A DNA stretch of 64,000 nt from Nicotiana tabacum (Eukaryota; Streptophyta; Magnoliopsida; Solanales; Solanaceae): positions 121,462,616 through 121,526,615 of the forward strand of contig NC_134101.1 in NCBI RefSeq assembly GCF_000715075.1, read 5' to 3'. Positions 60,634 through 64,000 of this stretch are shown piece by piece. How positions within the stretch are numbered: position 1 is the stretch's first letter; the number at the start of each line of letters is the position of its first letter. Below the pieces are notes generated by a model. It was given only the letters and a program-made list of their open reading frames with translations. It did no database searches and was not told where the DNA came from. The position numbers were made by a program, and so were the translations under genes.

Positions 60634-60775
60634 TTTTTCAAAAAAATAAGAAAATAAATAAGAAACAAACAAGAAAAATAGACCAAGGTAAGAAAAATAA
60701 TTACACAAATATTCACAAGTTTGGACCAAAGCACTTACACTTATTTCTCAAATAACTTAAATTACGCCAAATTGT

Positions 60776-60793
60776 TCCCCGGCAACGGCGCCA
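60776..60793 (-). promoter_or_regulatory. tRNA primer-binding site of LARD-like element
   Basis: The - strand reads TGGCGCCGTTGCCGGGGA, four bases after the LTR. This is the tRNA-Asp type site known from Athila elements. Confidence 0.88.
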
Positions 60794-60797
60794 ATTT

Positions 60798-62224
60798 TGA
60801 TGACGTCCAAATCCACTACTAAAAAGTAAATGGACATGGTCACACGCAATATAATCTACCCAACTATAAGTCGGGGTCGAATCCCACAGAAAACAATATG
60901 TAGGCGATTAGGAATGTAAGAGAATTATCACTTATCATGCAATGCCAAACACTAAGAATTGATTTGAGAAAATATTTTATATCTAAATACCGAAATGTAA
61001 ACTAACCTAGAAAGCAAGTAAAATGATCAATGGCTACAAGGATGAATGCATCGGGAATTACACTCAAGTAACGATTCAATGTATTTCACGATTTTACAAA
61101 TATGAGTGAGTTTATGTTAATTAGCCACGGATAATTATTTCTTAATTAGCTTCTTCCGAAGACTAAAAAACTTCCTAATTGAATTATTCCTAACCCAATT
61201 AAGAGAATAAGCACAACCGAATATAGGTATAAGTAGTTCAATCCTATCCCTAGGTAGAATCTATAAAATGAGGGTTAAAACCTCAAGTTCTTGTTAATTA
61301 ATCTTTCCCAACCCCAAATTATCTTTTCCAAAATTAATTCGGAGTTTTTGGGCGAGTCCTATGGTTAGCTAATCCCTTTGAAAATATTAATGAACAAGAA
61401 TAATTAAAGTAACGATAACTTACTTCATAAAAGCGTAAAAATTATTCAACACATAAGCACAACAAGGTATTTAATCCACACTTTAAACATGAATATTTCC
61501 ATAAACAAGATTTAAGTGTTGAATAAAATACTACACACTTAGATATACAATACAAAGCAAGGAAATGAAGAAAGCAACATAAATTGGTAAGAAATTCTCA
61601 ACCAAAAGCTTCAAATCTTCAAGACCAAAGTGTGTGTGCAAAGCCCTAGCTTCCAACCTTGTTCTCTCAAGCCCTAAGAACTAGAAATATGCCAAAGATA
61701 TTTTACAAATGTGCCTAGTCGGGTATTAAATGGTTTGGGGCCAAAAATGTAAAATTCCAGAATTGCCCAGGTCTGAAGCTCGATTTTCGCATTTGCGAAC
61801 AAAGGTTTGCAATTGCGAAGTATGGCTATACTGTGCACTTTCGCATTTGTGAAGAGGACTTCGCATTTGCAAAGTTTGATTCCCCTGGTTGACTTCGCAT
61901 TTGCGAAGTCTTTTTCGCATTTGCGATGACTGGCTAGATCATATTCCTTCGCAATTCCCATAATTTTCTCGCAATACCCAAGTCTGTAATCTTCACAATT
62001 CTCAAGATTATGTCGCAATTGCGACCACTGAGGGCATTGACCATATTTTCCTCTTTTTAGCCTCTTTTTGACTTGTTTTACTTGGTTTCTTCAACATCAC
62101 TTCTAAATCACATAAAACCTGTAATATAGAAGTAAATGACATTAAACACGTGATTTTATCACATCAATCATAGCAAAAATATAGGCTTAAAGACAAGATA
62201 AGTTGGTAAAATACCAACTTATCA
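60798..62224 (-). repeat. 5' LTR of LARD-like element
   Basis: TGATGACGTCC to CAACTTATCA on the + strand, collinear with 53475-54920, including the palindrome cluster at about 61785-61925. Confidence 0.93.
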
Positions 62225-62253
62225 ATGACAAATCGGGCCCCGGTGAAGATTAG
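62225..62253 (+). pseudogene. Last codons and stop of the antisense ORF
   Basis: The Asp/Lys/Gly/Glu-rich tail resumes after the nested LTR element and ends at TAG 62251-62253, the natural end of the ORF begun at 50729. Confidence 0.7.
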
Positions 62254-63510
62254 GCATGAATGCCTTAGAACTTTTTTAGTTTTTGTATTGTGTATATTAT
62301 TTTGTTTATTTTGGGGCAGTTTTTGTTGGGCCTTTGTTAATACATTCCGGAATATATAAAAATTTTCTTTTTTGGCAATTTCGAGTCTCTACTTGTTTAG
62401 CATCTTTTCATAAATTCTATTCTTGTAAATATTTCTAATGCCTTAGGATAAAATCAAATGTAGTATTAAGTCACTTGTTGTTCGGAGGTCCGAACAGAGC
62501 CTGACTTCGATGCAACTTTATTTGCTCGAAGCTTTGAAAACTCTAGGTGACCAGAAGTTTTCCCAAGATGTTTAAGTGATTTTAGATGATGTTTTTGCCA
62601 AGGGTAACCTTTTAGCAGGTTTTGAATTTTTATGAAGGCCTTATGTTTTGATTACGGGCTTCGGACGTCTCCGAGCTATTTTTTACGGTGGTTGCAACTT
62701 TTTGTGTTTAGGCACTACCTAATAGGTTTTGTGCCTTCGGGATTTGGAATCCCGAGTTGTCCAAACTTATTTTGGATGACAGTCCCCGAGTAGGGGTAGC
62801 CCATGCGCTCGATAGTCCCCGAATAGGGATATCCCTTAGGCTCGATAATCCCTAAATAGGGGTTGCCTTGGGCTCGATAGTCTCCGAATAGGGATATCCC
62901 TTAGGCTCGATAATCCCTGAATAGGGGTAGGGCTCGATAATCCCTAAATAGGGGTATCCCTTAGGATCAATAGTCCAGGAATGGGGATAGCCCTTAGGCT
63001 CGATGCTTTAAGAGGCAAAAATACGTAATAGCAAGGTGAAAACTTTCTTTCATTTTTGTGTGTAAAGTACATGATCAAAAACGTGTAGAAGCTTGTATTA
63101 TGGCTAAGGTGGCCTATGCGGGTACGATTCGCTTGACCGTTTGGCCCTTACAATGAATCCTAACCACCGAACCAAAGCCGTTCAAGTACAAAGTTTCGTT
63201 CTTTCTTTGCTAAGAAACCTTAAGCCGAGGGTGATGGCCCCCAGTATTTGAGGTCAATCTTGAGAGGGATCGGATATTGTTGATGCGACCATTGACTCCG
63301 ATTTAAAACCAGTCTTCGAATCTAAGTTAGCATAATTTACTGTTGCCTTGTTAAAAACCTTGCCGAAAAACCCATTTGGGATAAAAACGGTTCAAGGGAA
63401 AAAGAGTGCAACGCGTGCTTTCTGACCTAATAGTCACATTCTCCTTTGGATGTTGTCTGCAAGTGTTAGCCCGATTAATAATATTATAAAGAGGTAAATG
63501 AGATCGTACC
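62254..63510. other. Non-coding zone between antisense ORF and pol of Tat element
   Basis: Two convergent coding regions end on either side. It contains a tandem repeat (62778-63005); the rest shows no ORF with protein character. Confidence 0.6.
62778..63005. repeat. Tandem repeat of about 27-33-bp units with internal palindromes
   Basis: About seven units of the form CTCGATARTCCC-AATAGGG-TATCCCTTAGG. Most contain AGGGATATCCCT or a near match, a 12-bp palindrome. Confidence 0.9.
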
Positions 63511-64000
63511 TTAGCAGTAGTACCACTTTAAGTGCATCACATTCCCGTTGTTCAGTAGTTGTGCACCATTTCCTGATTTGAGTTTGTTCGAGCCTTTGCT
63601 CGTAATTCTGATGACTAGATATGGTCCTTCCCAATTTAGCCCCGGCTTTCCCTCGTTCGGGTTTCGGGTGTGCAGTGTTACTTTTCTTAACACCAAGTCC
63701 CCAATCTTGAAGTGTCAGAGGTTGGCTCTTCGGTTGTAATACCTTTCTATCCACTGTTTTTGGGCGGTCAACCGGACTAGGGAGGCCTCACGTCTTTCAT
63801 CCAATAGTTCCAAGCTCGTGCTTATTACCATACCGTTCGATTCTTCGGCCGCATATCAGAACCTAAGGCCCGGTTCTCCCACTTCGACCAGTATTAGTGC
63901 TTCGGAGCCATAGACCAATAAAAATAGGGTGGCCTTGGTACTAGATTTCGAAGTTGTATGGTATACCCACAAGACTTCGGGCAAAATTTCCTTCCACTTC
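63511..64000 (-). pseudogene. Integrase C-terminus of Tat element, runs off edge
   Basis: The - strand frame ends at TAA 63513-63511. It reads LELLDERREASLVRL, then QWIERYYNRRANL, a TGA (near 63715-63717, CGA expected), GDLVLRKV and GLNWEGPYLVI, the usual chromatin-side tail of gypsy integrases. A further stop lies near 63855. The rest of pol and the 5' LTR are beyond the window. Confidence 0.85.

Larger units (their letters stand above)
53475..62224 (-). mobile_element. 8.75-kb LTR element without pol (LARD-like), nested in the antisense ORF
   Basis: LTRs 53475-54920 (1446 bp) and 60798-62224 (1427 bp) flank a 5.9-kb interior. In - orientation: primer site, ORF A (60633-59387), palindrome-rich spacer, ORF B (58093-56770), spacer, purine tract. 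No RT, RNase H or integrase is visible, so it would need enzymes from another element; the Athila-type primer site suggests that branch of gypsy. Flanks are GCGAC and ATGAC (3 of 5 match). The interrupted ORF resumes on the other side, which fixes the insertion point. Confidence 0.88.
49791..64000 (-). mobile_element. Tat-lineage (Retand/Grande-like) gypsy element, 3' part, runs off edge
   Basis: The order on the - strand is integrase end (to 63511), tandem repeats, an ORF in antisense orientation (62253 back to 50729), polypurine tract (50379-50403), then the 3' LTR. An antisense ORF between pol and the 3' LTR is a known feature of some Tat elements (Grande, Retand). The left LTR end (about 49791, TGTTAAAT) is uncertain. 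An 8.75-kb element is nested in the antisense ORF. Confidence 0.78.

Overview
The window is plant nuclear DNA, most likely from a eudicot in the Solanaceae (Nicotiana-like; this is inference from the repeat families and AT-rich introns). It holds one intact-looking host gene and many nested retrotransposons.

Region 1 (1-2603, + strand) is the 3' half of a decayed Ty1/copia element ending in a 286-bp LTR. Region 2 (3841-9513, - strand, with a predicted 5' UTR exon near 10711-10840) is a five-exon gene for a ZIP-family metal transporter resembling Arabidopsis At3g08650. All four coding introns are GT-AG and the exons join in frame to 598 codons. Intron 1 carries a hAT-type MITE with an 8-bp target duplication and a separate 29-bp-arm hairpin.

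Region 3 (11231-49332) is a nest. An internally deleted copia element on the + strand (LTRs 11231-12164 and 21532-21760/48947-49332) was hit three times. A foldback MITE sits in its left LTR. A full-length L1-type LINE (12295-19896, 16-bp target duplication), itself carrying a 642-bp hAT-like MITE, sits in its interior. A second copia element on the - strand (21761-48941, target duplication GTTTC) sits in its right LTR just after the TATA box. Inside that second copia lies a 21.7-kb Tat/Ogre-like Ty3/gypsy element (22832-44518, - strand). It has LTRs of about 3.8-3.9 kb, an extra ORF1 upstream of gag, a predicted intron between protease and RT, a second RNase H, and a 3' untranslated region full of tandem repeats.

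Region 4 (about 49791-64000) is the 3' part of another Tat (Retand/Grande-like) element on the - strand, running off the right edge. Its pol ends at 63511. Convergent to pol is an antisense ORF (aORF, + strand from 50729) with its own G-box/TATA-like promoter and two short predicted introns. The aORF is interrupted by an 8.75-kb LTR element without recognisable pol (53475-62224). That element has an Athila-type primer site, two degenerate ORFs (one resembling the 'putative plant transposon protein' domain), and clusters of short palindromes of the form TTCGCA-WWW-TGCGAA in its LTRs and interior.

All retroelement ORFs seen are broken, mostly by single nonsense codons in otherwise preserved frames (often TGA or TAG where Trp is expected). 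That pattern fits decay of methylated, silenced copies. No rRNA, tRNA, CRISPR or organellar genes were seen.
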